Assembly (NCBI GenBank): GCA_900074885.1
Contig: FJUW01000002.1
Span: 819,001-883,000 of the forward strand
From: Rhynchosporium graminicola
Lineage: Eukaryota > Ascomycota > Leotiomycetes > Helotiales > Ploettnerulaceae
DNA: 64,000 bases
Direction of reading: 5' to 3'
Shown here: piece by piece, positions 48,563 through 61,344 of the stretch
How the letters are laid out: every line of letters starts with the position of its first letter
Position numbering within the stretch: position 1 is the stretch's first letter
The notes under the pieces: model-generated
Database searches by the model: none
Told to the model about the DNA's origin: nothing
What the model saw: only the letters and a program-made list of their open reading frames with translations
Position numbers and translations under genes: made by a program

Positions 48563-49075
48563 TCTCCCAACCAACCCCGACAGCATCATCGCTTGCGCCC
48601 ATTCGAGAAGTTCGAGAGAAGCATGGATGCGGATTTTATACCGTTTCGCAGCATCACTTTTCAAGGCTCACTGCAACCGCTAATTCAGGGCGACTGATCA
48701 TTGCTTATCTTGGCCTTACTATACCAGGTATCACCTTTTCACAGCTTTCAAATATCATCGTAGACGGTACAGAACGTTTCCCAGGACCTACCTAGCAACA
48801 AGGCAATATCGTTCGAACACCCGCATAGTACTGGGAATTACAGGTTATTCAGGGGAGAAGACATGAAAAGAGATGAACGCTCGTCAAATATACCCTCCAT
48901 CGGATCACCCTTAGCAGCAGCAAACGCATATTGCCATCCACTCAGGTTCTACTGGTGAGTTTGCCAGCTTACTATCTTCACTTTCACCATTCGAAACTAC
49001 GGTCAGACTGCTCTCGGTTGTGGCTATTTTTCACACGACCAAAGGATAAGTTTTCGGACTCAGAAGCACGGTCTA

Positions 49076-50326
49076 ATGGATTTCCCTGATGCAGAACTTC
49101 GAGACGGTGGGCTTGCAGACTTCGAATCCAACGTGCACACGATCCATGCGCCGCCTTCTCGAGCCCTCTCCCCAATAACCTCAAACGCAATGAATACTTT
49201 GAACGGTACAAGTAGCACATTATCGGCGCTCTCGAAAAGTAATTCAGCTAGTACTATTCGCTCAGTTCCATCAGAAAGCCTCCAACTCGACACGAATAGT
49301 AGCTCACCAGACGAAGAGCGGCGAAACCACAGAAGTGATCCAACAGCGATGCCACATTCCACGAAAGCCTCACCGCAAACCTCGGTACCACATTCCCAGC
49401 CACCTCTTTCGCGGCATAATTCAAACCTTGCTGTTGAGAACGGGCTAGTCCGGAAGATCTCGTCAGAATTCGGACCAACAAGATCATACACCAACAGTAG
49501 CATCCAAATACCAGACGACGCTTCACCTACCAGCAACGGGAATTCGGTATCACCAGGTGGACAATGGAGTTCTGCGGTTGGCCGAGCTAATCTTGGGAAG
49601 TCGGGCAGAGTTATTGAGCGGCTCATGGGCGAGAACGATATGTTGAAACGAGATCTGAATCTGGAACGCTTGAGGGCGGAGGAATCAAAGCAAGCAGTGC
49701 GGATGGCAGAAGGGAAGATGGATGCCCTGACTGCGGAGTACGATGGGAAATTACATGATGCTGCGATCAACAAGGCGCTACTGAAGCGGAGAGAACGGCA
49801 GGTCGCGGAGATGAAGTCGCAAATTGAAGCAGAGAAACATAGAGCAGACAAGGCCGTAGAGCGCGAAAGAGGTTGGAGAGAAGCTATGGAGAAGATTGAG
49901 GAGGACAGCAAGAGGAGTGTGGAGGACGCACAAATCCTTGCGGCGCTGATGAAGGGTCGGAACGAGGCTATGACAAGTCATTGGCGGGATCGAGGAGTTG
50001 AAGTCAACAAAACAGTTGCCAAGCTCGGCGAGGAAATCGGAATTATTGTCCAGGAAAGACGAGCCGACGACGATCGCATGAACATGTTACAGGAGTTATG
50101 CGACCAGCAAGCAGAACAGCTAACTGCATTGCAAGCGGAAAAAGATGGGATAGGAGAAGCCTTTGAGAGATACAAAATCGCACAGGAAGACGCTCTCAAG
50201 GACATCAAGGAGCGAGCCAGGTCACAGGAGAAAGCCAACGAAGCAGCCTTACAGGAAACGCAGAAACTTTTGGGGGAGCTGAAGTGGGCTTTAAATATAA
50301 AGAAGAACGTCAAAGGAGCCGATTAA
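49076..50326 (+). CDS. SHE3: She3-like coiled-coil protein
   Basis: Single exon, 416 codons. Residues 1-175 are serine/threonine-rich and disordered. From about residue 180 (GKSGRVIERLMGENDMLKRDLNLERLRAEE) to the end the protein is an almost unbroken coiled coil with heptads of L, A, E and K. The GENDMLKRDLNLERLRAEESKQAVRMAE stretch is the mark of the fungal SWI5-dependent HO expression 3 (She3) family. In yeast She3 links the RNA-binding protein She2 to type V myosin for mRNA transport; in filamentous fungi the role is not established. The name rests on family resemblance only. Confidence 0.72.
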   Translation: MDFPDAELRDGGLADFESNVHTIHAPPSRALSPITSNAMNTLNGTSSTLSALSKSNSASTIRSVPSESLQLDTNSSSPDEERRNHRSDPTAMPHSTKASPQTSVPHSQPPLSRHNSNLAVENGLVRKISSEFGPTRSYTNSSIQIPDDASPTSNGNSVSPGGQWSSAVGRANLGKSGRVIERLMGENDMLKRDLNLERLRAEESKQAVRMAEGKMDALTAEYDGKLHDAAINKALLKRRERQVAEMKSQIEAEKHRADKAVERERGWREAMEKIEEDSKRSVEDAQILAALMKGRNEAMTSHWRDRGVEVNKTVAKLGEEIGIIVQERRADDDRMNMLQELCDQQAEQLTALQAEKDGIGEAFERYKIAQEDALKDIKERARSQEKANEAALQETQKLLGELKWALNIKKNVKGAD

Positions 50327-52269
50327 GCCTCACCCACATTCTCTTGCACCAAGATTGGCGCTGTTGGGGAGAAAGCCAGGGTTGGCTTGCACATACCCAA
50401 AAATAAGGTGTATCAAAATGGGTCAAAGTAGAGGGCGGACAGCGTATTTTTTTCAAGACTCTCCTTGAACTTAACCGTACATACACCAAGATAGCATACT
50501 TGGGCATTGGATAAGGAGAGATCCAGCTTGGCTAAGCTGCACCTCCGTCGTAACGCGTTGCTTTTCCTTGTACATTTGGCGGCATATCCACACAAAATAC
50601 CAAACGGCTGGGACGGGTGTTCTAGGCGCTTTTCACTTCTGCTTTTTAAAGGGCGAGAATGCATGCGAAGATATGAGTTTACAGAGATCTTGCGGTGTGA
50701 TGAGCTGCTTTTTAACGATTGATGACTTGGTTGGTGGATTCGTTTCTGACAAGGGGTGTTAAGGCTTTTGTATATGTTTCTAGATGGCATAGGAGGTGTG
50801 ATTGAGGAAAGAGACGACGTGTTACAATGAGATCAACAGAGAGGCTTGACTTGCCTCCTGGTATGTGTATACTTTGTGCAGAGTCTTGTTGGTTGGCTTT
50901 GTTAAATTGTCTATTCAAGTCCTGCCGCCAGGATAGTAAGGGCTGTGGCCATTTGCCTATTAAAATGATTCATTGTTTTCGTGTTCTCATGCTTTCTTAC
51001 CATTCTGCTTTCTTGACTTATTGATCCGTGCTTTATTTTCAAAATTGGTCTTTTTAATCCCTCCACTTTACTAATGCGACACACTGCGCCCTGGCGTTCA
51101 TTTTGAGGGTCAATAAGGTAGCTCAAAGTTGTGACTCATAATGTCAACATCCTCGCTTCGAGTGCCTCTTTGGGAAACACTTACTCGAAAGAGCCGCGAT
51201 GTTTTGCCATGCTAGCTACAGCTTGGCTCTTAGCTCTCGAGGTCACTCATGTCTTTAATTCTATCATGGCTGTGGAATACTCTGATGAAGCTGTTCATTT
51301 AGTATCGAAGATAAACGCGAGTTCTTGTTATAGCGCGATTTTTGATGTTTACTTTTTTGAAAGGTGGTGTGTAGTCTTAGGCCAACAACCTACCCTGATA
51401 GCAGTACATGAAAGACAAAGGCAGTCCTAAAGCTCTCTCGGACGTCTCAATTTCATGAAGACTGCGCTGAGACCTTCACCTTAGTTGCATCCCAGTAGTG
51501 GCCCTTTCCAGAGAGAGCTTCAACAGCAAAAACCTTCTTCGCTTCTTGATACCGCGCCCATATGAAAAGGTACTATTCATTCAGGGATAAAACTAAGTGT
51601 AAGGTCCTCCTCATCAATATCGAGCTTCTATTGGAGTCAGAACTCTTCTTCGCTCTGCCCTAGTCAATTTGGTGGGAGGCACCGAGCTCAGTTTCATCAG
51701 GCCCACGGTATTGACACGCGAATCTGCAACGGTCTCCACTATCGTACCTCCCTCCTCAGCTCAACTCCATCTTCTCGTCAACATTTCCGGGACATCTTCC
51801 CCCAACACTCTCCCTTCTCATCAGCACATCCACCAGGTTATTGCCTTCCTACAGCTGCGGCACCCATCAACGTGCTAAATGCACGTGGTGTTTCCCTATT
51901 GTGCCGAAACCCTCATTTTTTGATCGTTCCGACTGTAAACAAACCCGCTGACATCAACAGCATCACCAATTTGAAGGCGTACGTTCAACCACAACATCGT
52001 CTGTCTGTCACAAATTCATACTCTATCTCAACACTCGACGCATGAATTCCAGAGCGGTGACACCACCACTCGGAGACCTCTACTCCTGCCTGCTAGTTGA
52101 ATTTGGTACCGGTAACCACTCTTGATCAATTTGGGGTCCTCGTCTTCCTGAAAGCCCACCGAGCACTATTGAAGGGTATTACCACACTCTGAAAGTGATT
52201 AGAAGCTCTGCTGATATTGCCATACAGATCTACCGTTCACATTCAATACAAAAGACCAGCACCATCAGT
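50327..52269. other. Intergenic region
   Basis: About 1.9 kb with no credible gene on either strand. From 51700 on the DNA is C-rich and promoter-like for the next gene. Confidence 0.5.
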
Positions 52270-55200
52270 ATGGGTCCCCCTCAAACTACCAGGTCGTCCT
52301 ACGCAACTGCTCCATCCGCCCTTGATCCCACACAACTCGTATACATCACCATCCTGAGCTTTTCTAGCGAGTGGCACTTCAAACCAGACGGAATCAAGCT
52401 TGTCCAGAAGAGATTTGAAGTTGAGCTGGCCAAATTAGAGAAGAATTATGCATGGAACTTCGTAACTACACCTTCGGAACAATAAAAACACAGAACTGTT
52501 TCTAACTGCGTCGTAATAGCAAGTCGAAAATCGATGGGTTCCCGAATACGCCATGTGGCAAGTCAGATGTGCAAAGGGAGATGACAAACATATTTGGCCG
52601 GCATTCTTCACTGTCATGAACGGTGTCATTAGAGAAGCTATCTATACCGCAAGTCAAAAGAATGGTGGGCTCGATGGTATTCCCCAAGAACCCGAGGAGG
52701 AGGATGACGATGAGGACTATCATTTTACTCATGATGAGCCAGTAAGTCCCATAAACTAGTAGTTCGGTGCACTTACATTCTGACTATCGCTAGTTGGACA
52801 GCAACCTCATTGAGCGTCTCGCAGTATGGAAGATGGACAAGCTTCTTGAGGATCCCAAGGCGGAACCAGAATCGGCCGATGAGATGGCTCAAATAGAAAC
52901 TCAGCTTACTCCAGTCTCTCACGATGAAACTTTCCCAGAGGCAATTCGATTTTACAAGTTTCGACAAGCCTGGCAATGTGGCGACAAAGGCATCACTCTA
53001 GATGTCATATTCCCAGAAGCTGACTTGAAGGAGCTGGTCCGCCTGACTTCTTGCCAGTTTAGCATGAATCTCGATGAGGGCGTAATGTTTATTGGTGCGC
53101 ATGAGGAGGCAAATATACTTCTGGCAATTCATAAGCTCGACAACGTTGAGAAGAACTTGGTTCGTGCTGTTATCTTTGCTATGGGAACACTCCAGCTGAC
53201 AACTCTACTAGCAATACAGACATGCGTGGGTAAATCATATCTTCTACAACGAGGGCACTGCCAACGCCAAGTATCTCCTAAAGTACTTTGTCGATTTACG
53301 GATGTCTTATTTCGAAACAACGTTACTAGACAATCTGCAAGTTGCGTTCTCCCATGGAGCTTGCGACTATGAGGCCTTGACCAATGCAGTCACTGTCCGT
53401 TGCGCGCCGTACGACCCAGTCAAGTCAGGATATATCCCGATCAATAAAGTGAACATATCAAAGATCAATGTTGAAGATGTTCCTGGAGGCGTGAGAGTGT
53501 TCTCCGCAGCCTTCATATACAATGGCAAAGGCGTTCCATCTGACAACCCTATGTTGCACCGTCCTGCTCATATTGCTCCAGTTCCTGCTGAGCAGAGCAA
53601 CTTGCAGCTTCTTCAAAGCTCTCAGCGTGCTTCAGCACCTCAATTCCGCAATCCATCTGTGAAGGATGAATCTGTACAAAGATGGGCCACCTCTGTTCCT
53701 GATGCACTAGGATCAAGAGTTGGAACTAACTCGAATGGATTACCCGACATTCTCCAAGTGCTGCCCAATGGTGCTGTTGTTGTCTCTGACTATAAAGGCA
53801 AGTTTTCGCTCACTCTTGTTGATGCCACACTGCTAATATGACAAAAGCCAGTCCTAAGAAGCCAGCTTGGGATAGTTATGAGGAGTACAGCCCCGAGAAG
53901 GCCGCCAGTGCTGTGAGAAATGAGTTCACATGGAACCAGACGAAGGACGGCCCATTCGGAATCGTTAATAGGCCTCTGGCTGCAAACCATGCTGTACGGG
54001 ACCCTCGCCCTCGAGCTCCGATAGCTAAGGGTACTCCTCGTAAACTAACTTCGGCAATGCCGCGGTCCTCTTCGATGCCACAGGTTACCATAGGGAGCGA
54101 TGGACTCATGGAACCGCTCAAGCCGACAATCTTGCGCCAGCAAACGTCCCAGCCACTTCAACCATTCCCATCACTACCTAGGCTTCAACAACGTCGATCA
54201 GCCGCTACACAGCAGTCATCTCGGATTCATGCCAGATCAGTATCTCAGAGTGCAGTTCCTCCTTCCCAACCCAGCTTGATTAACCGACGCCTGTTCTCTG
54301 ACACAATCGCCAAAAGCAGTCATGTTCATGTGTCACTTCTTGATGAGGATGATTTACTTGCAGCTTCGCTCCCAGTTGATGTCTTGCAACCTGTTACGAA
54401 GCCACTGACGGTCCAAGGCCAGGCTGAGAAGATGCAACTGATTGAGGAGGCTGAGACTAGAGTTTTTCACCAGACAATGAACCAGCGTGCACCTAGGCCA
54501 AAGAAGCACAATCCTTTTGCTGGTAGACTTGAACGCCCTTCCTCGCCACCAAAGTCGACGGTATCTTCATCTTCGAGTACCAAAGCTATAACCGCAGATC
54601 CTGTACCGGAATTTATTGAAGAGTTTAACCAAAGTTTTAAAGAACTGATGGCTGGCCTCCGTGGATATCGCGGAAAAGTTGTAGTTCAGGCTGAATTTGG
54701 GCGTATCATCCTGGGCCGCTTTCATCCAAAACAGCTCTCAGTTAAAGAACATTTGCGCTTTCTCGACGGCCCATATCTTCAAGATATGCTACTTAAGCCT
54801 ACGCAGTATGGTCCCACGATGGACTTTACTAGTGTTCTCACCGCGGTCACCGCTGAAATTCAATACATCGTCAACATGAAGGATCAAAACGGCAAAGACA
54901 TTTGGGAGAAGGACAAGGTTACCAGATGGACTACTACTTACGAATTTATATTCACTGATATCCAAGATCCTCTGTATCCTGTCATGATCGAGATTGATGC
55001 TGAAACCTTCGTGGCTCAGATCAAGGCACGATGCTGCTTAGGTAATCTTTTCGTCTATGGAACCAAGAGACATTGGGATGTCAAGGTGGCTGCAATCGGA
55101 TACGGCAACAAGCGAGCGATGGAAGACAAGTATGGTGATCTTGCAACAGAGGTCCAATCTTCCCTGTACATTCCGTAAGTGCTTCTTGATATAATCTAAG

Positions 55201-55734
55201 TTATATTCTAACAATCTTAGACCTAACTCACATCGACCATATTTGTCTTGGAAGCTGAACACTTCTCTGCAGAAGCGATTCGTTATACAAGATCTCATCG
55301 TTCGTCGGGTCTACGAGTATAAGAGCACTGATCACAAATCTGTGCTCAAAGTTTCGGAGCTTCAGTCACTAGATATCGACGGTGGTCCAGCTGCTGAGAA
55401 GCCTTTCTGGATTTTTGAGGCAAAGCCAGGAAATCCGGATCTGGCTCCGATCGATAAGTTGACCATGTGGTATGAAGCCTCGACCTCTTCGGTGGAACTT
55501 GATGCTGTTGTCAAGCAGAACGAGTCTCTTGATCTTGGTGATGAGACCGCTTGGACTCTAGAGGATGTCGCCAATATGGGAGCTAGCAAGGCTTTGTACT
55601 TGCCAGCTCTCGTGATGCTTAAGCAGATGGACGGGGTTGGCCAGAACAGTCTTAATGGCTCCGACTACAGGATTCGTCGACAGAATGCTCATATTATGCA
55701 GGCTCAGGCTGTAGAGGCTGTTGTCTGGTGGTAG
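52270..55734 (+). CDS. Large fungal protein of unknown function (probable DUF7905 type)
   Basis: Six exons (52270-52461, 52520-52741, 52794-53159, 53212-53797, 53848-55174, 55221-55734) give 1068 codons. The N-terminal ~60 residues precede an acidic EEEDDDEDYHF patch. Residues ~140-420 form a mixed alpha/beta region (GVMFIGAHEEANILLAIHKL looks KH-like). A long Ser/Pro/Gln-rich linker follows (~450-700). The C-terminal ~350 residues form a folded domain (GKVVVQAEFGRIILGRF, KRHWDVKVAAIGYG, QKRFVIQDLIVRRVYEYKSTDH) ending AVEAVVWW. This layout recalls fungal proteins carrying DUF7905; the link is from memory and moderate. The fourth intron is GC-AG (AAAG|GCAAGT). Confidence 0.78.
53798..53847 (+). 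other. GC-AG intron in the DUF7905-like gene
   Basis: AAAG|GCAAGT is the classical GC-donor consensus; branch TGCTAATATG, acceptor CAAAAG. The join SDYK-ASPKKPAW keeps frame; read-through meets a stop. Confidence 0.8.
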
Positions 55735-56673
55735 AGAAATCCGACTTTCGCTTTCTTTATTGTGCCGGGTGGTCTGTTTTGCTCGATCCGGGTTCCACTC
55801 ACCGCGAGTCTCCTGCTACATGAAGAAGAGTAATACTCGAAGCTATGATAGCAGATGGGAGAACAAGCTTGATCATTGCATGACATCCAATACGTGCTCT
55901 CCAATTTCCGTTGCTTCACCGACATCTTCGGGGCAGGTTTCTGACAACTATCGGCTTCGCCTTGGCGTACATCTCACTTTCCAAAAGACAAAAGAAAGGT
56001 CACATCGGTTCCTTGACTTTCAGCAATTTGCATCGTTTTTGAGAGATGGTCGGAGGCGTTATGCTTGGGTTGCTATTTCCTTCTGGATTCTCGATCGCGA
56101 GTTCATGCTAGACTTTCTTAATAAGTACAAGTCATCAGCTTTCTGCTGATCACGTCCCTTTCCTTTGTACACACGACGCATCACGGTAGTTAGACAGTCA
56201 ATGCCATGGGGCATAATGTATTTTAAAATAAGAAAAGGTCGTCTCGACTCAGCAAAGTCGAAGGGCTATCACTGCTATGTGAAGGACTTTTTATGTGATA
56301 GGTTGATGACTGTTCACTTGGACTGAAGTTCTCACATCGGAGGATTCTGCCGAGTCTTAATATAAAGATCTTAAATTATCTAGGTTCTACATAACAAGCT
56401 GTAGAATGCGTCGGCTCTCGAGCCATCGAAGACGTGATGCTCTTACACATATGTGCGATCACTCGGTCTGTGCTGCCATGTCCTTCCAGGCTCGTATTAC
56501 GTTTACATAGGTGCTGGCCATGTTTTGAGTAGCCCTCGCCAACCAAACTTAGGCCGCCTATTAAATCTAGTTTGTCGAAGCATTGTCTGGTAAATCAAAA
56601 TAAAAAATATGAGCTTGGACTATGGCTGACTTTCATTTTATTCTACTTTCACAAGCACAAATGGATATCAAAT
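55735..56673. other. Convergent intergenic region
   Basis: The 142-codon frame at 55721-56149 overlaps the end of the previous gene and continues into its 3' flank; it has no family features. Otherwise AT-rich and empty. Confidence 0.5.
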
Positions 56674-57822
56674 TTACCGCAACTCTCCCTTCTCCCAATT
56701 CCTCTTTTCTTCGTCTAAAGCCTGCCGAACCCCTATATAACAACCAAGTCAGTAACTAAAATATTGTGTGATGTTCCTAGGAGAGGAGCTGACCACAAAC
56801 AGAAGGGCCTTCAGAAAACTTACAGTAAGTCGTCGCAAGCGTCCAGAAGCTCGCCCATACAAAGGGTATAGTCCAGCCCATCTACAGTGGAAAATAAGTA
56901 TACCGCAACACGAGAACTACGAAGGAGTCCACTTACCACATACGCAGTATCCTCATTAACACCCTGCCAAAAAATCAAATGCCCAACCCCGACATCCAAC
57001 AGCAGGGCCGGCACCATCCAGAAATACGTCAATCCGCTCATCAAGCTCCTAAATTCCGGACTCGATACATATCTCGCGTTCAAGCGTTCGCGATATCCCG
57101 TCCCGCCATTCCCATCCACGGCAATGACATCCTCGATCAGCGTGTACAGAGCTGGCCGTAGGATTCCTCCTTTCGGAGTCGAGGAGACGCGGAACGGAGC
57201 GCGGATGTGGAAGGAGCGCAGGATCTCTACGAGGAGCATCTCGAGGCCGAAGGTGAAGAAGATGGAGGGGAGGGGGAGGGCGAGGAGGCGTACGAGCGGT
57301 GTGGAGAGGCTGGTTGCGATGGCTACTTCGGCGATCACGACGATGAGGATTAGGGTTAGGTTCCAGTGGACCCAATCGAACTGTTTTTTTGGTTGAGTGA
57401 GTATTGAGTCTTGATGGGATTGAAGTATTGAAGGAAGGGGAAGGGAGAGAGGGGAAAAGGAAGGGCGTTTACATCATATCGCTTGGTGTCCACGACTCGA
57501 CATGTCGAAGTCTTTTTCCAGAGTCTCCATGTTCGTTGCACGAATTCCAAGATGAGCGTTCCGAAGAGTGTCATGGATATGATCAGATAGACTATCAAGG
57601 GAATTTAATCAGCCGAACTGGCTACCGGATACAATTCCAAGACGGTTTGTACCAACCTTGTCGTTTCTCCAGACTCGTCGCGTAGTTAAGCACGAAATAC
57701 AGGATGATCGGGATTGCGAAGGAATCGAGGATCACCGCCGTCCAGAAGATGAGGATCCGCCATTTCTTGGACGCCAGGTCGTATTCTAAGCTGGGAAAGG
57801 CGGCGTGGGTGGACATTTTCAT
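56674..57822 (-). CDS. Six-TM fungal membrane protein, unknown function
   Basis: Five exons (57822-57657, 57591-57473, 57380-56937, 56881-56824, 56732-56674) give 281 codons. About six membrane segments can be seen: ILIFWTAVILDSFAIP, YLIISMTLFGTLILEF, TLILIVVIAEVAIATS, LPSIFFTFGLEMLLVE, YFWMVPALLLDVGVGH and IPFVWASFWTLATTYW. Conserved-looking loops are STCRVVDTKRYDFDWVHWN and STPKGGILRPALYTLIEDVIAVDGNGG. A similar protein is widespread in Pezizomycotina without an assigned function. The last two exons (58 and 59 nt) are supported by the join YV-MGWTIPFVW and by the charged tail VRQALDEEKRNWEKGELR. A second in-frame ATG at 57816 (MSTHAAF) is an equally good start. Confidence 0.8.
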
Positions 57823-59672
57823 GTCGTCGTAACTGGGATAGTGTGGCGAACATGGCGAGTTTGGGTAGCTGTCTCGTGGTGAGGAGGATTAGCAATGCTT
57901 GAGATTGATGGGTGAGAGATCCGGGTGGATGTTGGGGAGGAGAAACACTTACAGGTGTGCAGTTGAAATATCGCTGTCAAGATTATTATTCTCTACAGGG
58001 ACGTACATCCTGTACCATCTACCCAAAGATCCAATATATACAGTCTCGTCGCTACAGTTACAGTAATCCTGAACAGCGAAGCTCAGAACAAAAATTCGGC
58101 TGATACAGTAAGAGGAACAGTGACGAAATATATTGGTCGCGAACACACGGAAGCGTCAATGAACGAACCACTCACGAAGGAGATAGGAATCAAAAGATGC
58201 AGAAAACGCCATGGGTACGGAGAGAATATAAACTGGCCGTTCGAAAATAAGCTTTCGTTGGTTGAAACTGTTCCTGTAACCTGCTCGGACGTCGTTCGAG
58301 TTGGACGAAACGTCCGCGTTTGTTTTCGTACAGTACGCGGGAGTCTAAGCGACGATACAAGCAAGGTTTCTTGGCGAGCTCTGTTGATTTAGGTTGAGCT
58401 TTTGTTTTCTACTTTCTTTCTGCTGCTTTGAACTGTCGATCGGGTGATGTATGGAGTGGAAGAAGCTTGAATCTTCATAGGTCATCTGGCATTCGCTAAT
58501 CGATTAGTAGTTCCGAAGTTGGCCATTTCAGCGAACAATTATACCCAGTATCCAACTACCGAGAAATCGTGTTATTTGTTCAAGAGATAGTCTCTTATTT
58601 CTAGTAGGTAGCTTTACGAATCACTTCGTTGTAGGGAGCCTGAGGGAGACCAACTAGCCACAGTCTTGTGCCCCTTTATATTCTAGCTGCTTTGAATAAA
58701 CGAGGTCCAGGATTTCCTAGATTCCTATCTAGTGTCTGGTATTTATGACTTATTAGACTACTAGAAAAAACACGATTCTAAGTCGCACCTAAACTCTTCC
58801 GTCGTAGAAGACTGGGTTCTACCACAAAGCTCGCAATTAAAAGTAGCCTAATTGGTAATTGCGTTTGAGTCGACATGAGCTAGAGCGTATAAACAAACAG
58901 GCGCATCAAAAGCTCGACTTTCAGGTTGAGCTTGAGTATACTGTATTTAGAACACTAGATTCCTCAACTTGGAAAAATACGAACGCGTATACGAAGGGAG
59001 CTGAGAGATGAGACTGGATGGACATAAGAGGTTACAGATTTTATTTCATCACCTGGCTGGAATGGAGGCCTTGCTTACCAAGCTCGAGAGTTGGACTGGG
59101 CCTTTGCGGTAATGTGTAGGATGGGCATAGGGTGCTGGATGAAGTATTTTGCTTCGCTTACAGGAAGTATCTTGGGAGCGAGAGAGGCTCGGAATTTAGT
59201 TCGGAGAAGATGCCTTGGTAGAGGCTGTCATGACATGCTCGATTCAGACCAATAAATCAAGGCTAGAATTGGCGAGTAGGTACGGTATAACAAATCCGGC
59301 GATCTTTTAAGATCACAAAATTTGACCTGCCCTCCGACAAAATACTCGAAAGATTTTTTCCCCTACCATCTTGACCAAAACTCGTGCGTGAGTAAATCGT
59401 TCAACTGTAGGCTTCTCGTCTCGTTATTTACTCTCTCTCCAAAAGTTTACCTACAGTTTCTTATTTGTTCCTTTTCTAGATTCAGTTTGGTGAGATTTCC
59501 TCTGATATGTACAATTTCTCCCACTTCTCTACACGAGAACTGGCAACTTTTCATCTCCTCACATCCTTCATAACAGAGCTCAAAATCCAAAAACTATCCC
59601 TTTCTCATCCAGAACAAGGATTCCAATGGACCACCAGAATCTCAGCACACAAACCATCCATCTTATCATACC
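57823..59672. other. Gene-poor region
   Basis: AT-rich, 1.85 kb. Short frames on both strands around 58080-58390 overlap one another. No gene, repeat or tRNA recognised. Confidence 0.5.
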
Positions 59673-60808
59673 TCACCCACGCAACCACCTCTCCACCGTA
59701 TTCTTCAAAAAGCCCCTAAACCTCCTCGTAGCATCCAACTCTTCAATCGTCCCAAAATGATGGGGCACGCCCCCGAAAACCTGCAAGTCAACCTCCACCC
59801 CCGCTTCCCTAAGTTTCTCCGCATAGGCAATTCCCTCATCTCGCAACGCGTCCTGACCAGCTACACAAACCAGATGTCTCGGGAGACCTTGCAAATCACC
59901 TAGTAAAGGAGAGGCTTTCGGGGAAGATCCTGTGTTGGGAGATGGATGGGTGGTGTTCCATACCGTGACCATTGCTGATGAGGAGAATGTGGAGATGGCT
60001 TGTATGTAGGAGGAGATGGGAACCGGGGTGTGAGAGGGGGAAGGGAAATGTCGATAATCGCATACGACGGGTACGTTGAGTATTACTCCCGCAATGGGAA
60101 TATTGCGATCCCGACACATTTGCGAAAGGACCGCGCTTATACCCGCTCCTGAAGAGGAGCCTGCTAGAAACACTTGGTTCAAATTCAAAGCAACATCCAG
60201 TCTCGCGAATACGTTTTCGTTCGCTCCTTCTGCTGCCGATGATGCTGAAGAAGAAGATGTTACTGTATTGAACCGAGGACAACCTCAAGCACATCCCAGC
60301 TATCCTCAATCCAAACCGGGAACTGGTGTTCGGGAGTAAGTCGATACTAGACACTCACGACCACGATGTCAAACTCCTCGCAGAGGTGCCAATACAGCCA
60401 CGCCTCCTCCGATCAATGCGTGGCTTGCATCCAACCTCCACCATGCGTTACAAACAGAACTGGCAATCCCTTGCCCTCCCCTTTCTCATCAAGGCGAGAA
60501 ACTTTCTCTTCAAGACGAGAAAGAGAAGGATGGAGAATCCTAACGCTGATAGCAGCGCCGTCGCGAACGATAACAGTGAGATCATGCGCGATGTAGGAGG
60601 TTGACGATGGGGGATGACCGGTTGACCATTCGTGGTCGCTCAGAGCTTGTTGCGAACGAGCGTCTAGGATGTCGAAATCCAAGGGCGGGTTTGGGTCTGT
60701 GGAGTATGGAGCTGGTGGGTTGGATGGGAGAGGATGTCCATTCTCTGTTGCGTAGGCTTCCTAATCTGGAGCGGAGGTAAAACAATCTGGTGGGGGGCTC
60801 ATGGTCAT
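59673..60808 (-). pseudogene. Esterase/lipase (alpha/beta-hydrolase) pseudogene
   Basis: From ATG 60808 one frame codes for an alpha/beta-hydrolase (GHPLPSNPPAPY, DFDILDARSQQALSD, VLFVTHGGGWMQATH, SEEAWLYWHLCEEFDIVVVSV, YRLTPEHQFPVWIEDSWDVLE). It carries in-frame stops at 60763-60761 (TAG), 60415-60413 (TGA), 60349-60347 (TAG) and 60262-60260 (TAA). The nucleophile motif FLAGSSSGAG, the DALRDEG acid region and GVPHHFG base follow in a shifted frame (60188-59673, open to a normal end WLRG). The catalytic residues are still recognisable, so decay is recent. It is not a close copy of the intact hydrolase at 33363. Confidence 0.8.
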
Positions 60809-61344
60809 GTTTTTTCTCCTGGATGGTTTAGCTTTCGTAGTGACTGATTGAGTGATTTAGTGGTTGATTGGTAGTGTATGTCTGGTTGGGGGTTTCGAGG
60901 GCTGATAAAGATGTATAGAGATAGCTGGAAGACACAGGTTGTTACTCCTGCACGAGCTTCCGGATCTGAAACTCGGTTCGCAGAAATAGAACCAACAAAT
61001 GAGGCGGAGTTAGGAAGGTGGGAACACTTCCAAGACTGGGAAGCTTGGTACGTTGTCCATATCTTTGCGATTGAGCGCCTGCAGGGAGGTATTGTGCCGA
61101 AGTATACATTCCGCCAACATTGCGAATATGTATTGTTGATAAATTGGTAAAAAATGAAGATAAAAATTCCAACCTCAATATTGGTGGATTGTCTCTTCTG
61201 GCGACAATGGCAAGTTTGTCAGGCGTTATGTCCGGCAATATGCACCACCATAAATACAGCCTACCAACCTCGAATGCTAAAAAAATATTATCCTTCTCTT
61301 GATATAAGACCAGTCGGCCTTTTCATGAATCGGCGTTCCATCAA
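60809..61344. other. Intergenic region
   Basis: About 540 bp between the esterase pseudogene and the PEX6 3' end. Small overlapping frames only. Confidence 0.5.

Larger units (their letters stand above)
46761..49075. other. Gene-poor region RPS15 to She3-like gene
   Basis: About 2.3 kb without a credible gene. It contains an 11-bp triplicate and a TCTCG microsatellite, listed separately. The last ~150 bp before 49076 are the promoter and leader of the next gene. Confidence 0.5.

Noticed and set aside
33363..60808. Intact hydrolase and esterase pseudogene as a duplicated pair
   Set aside because: Motif neighbourhoods differ (GASAG versus GSSSG, DPLRDD versus DALRDE) and the N-terminal parts do not align, so they are different subfamilies.
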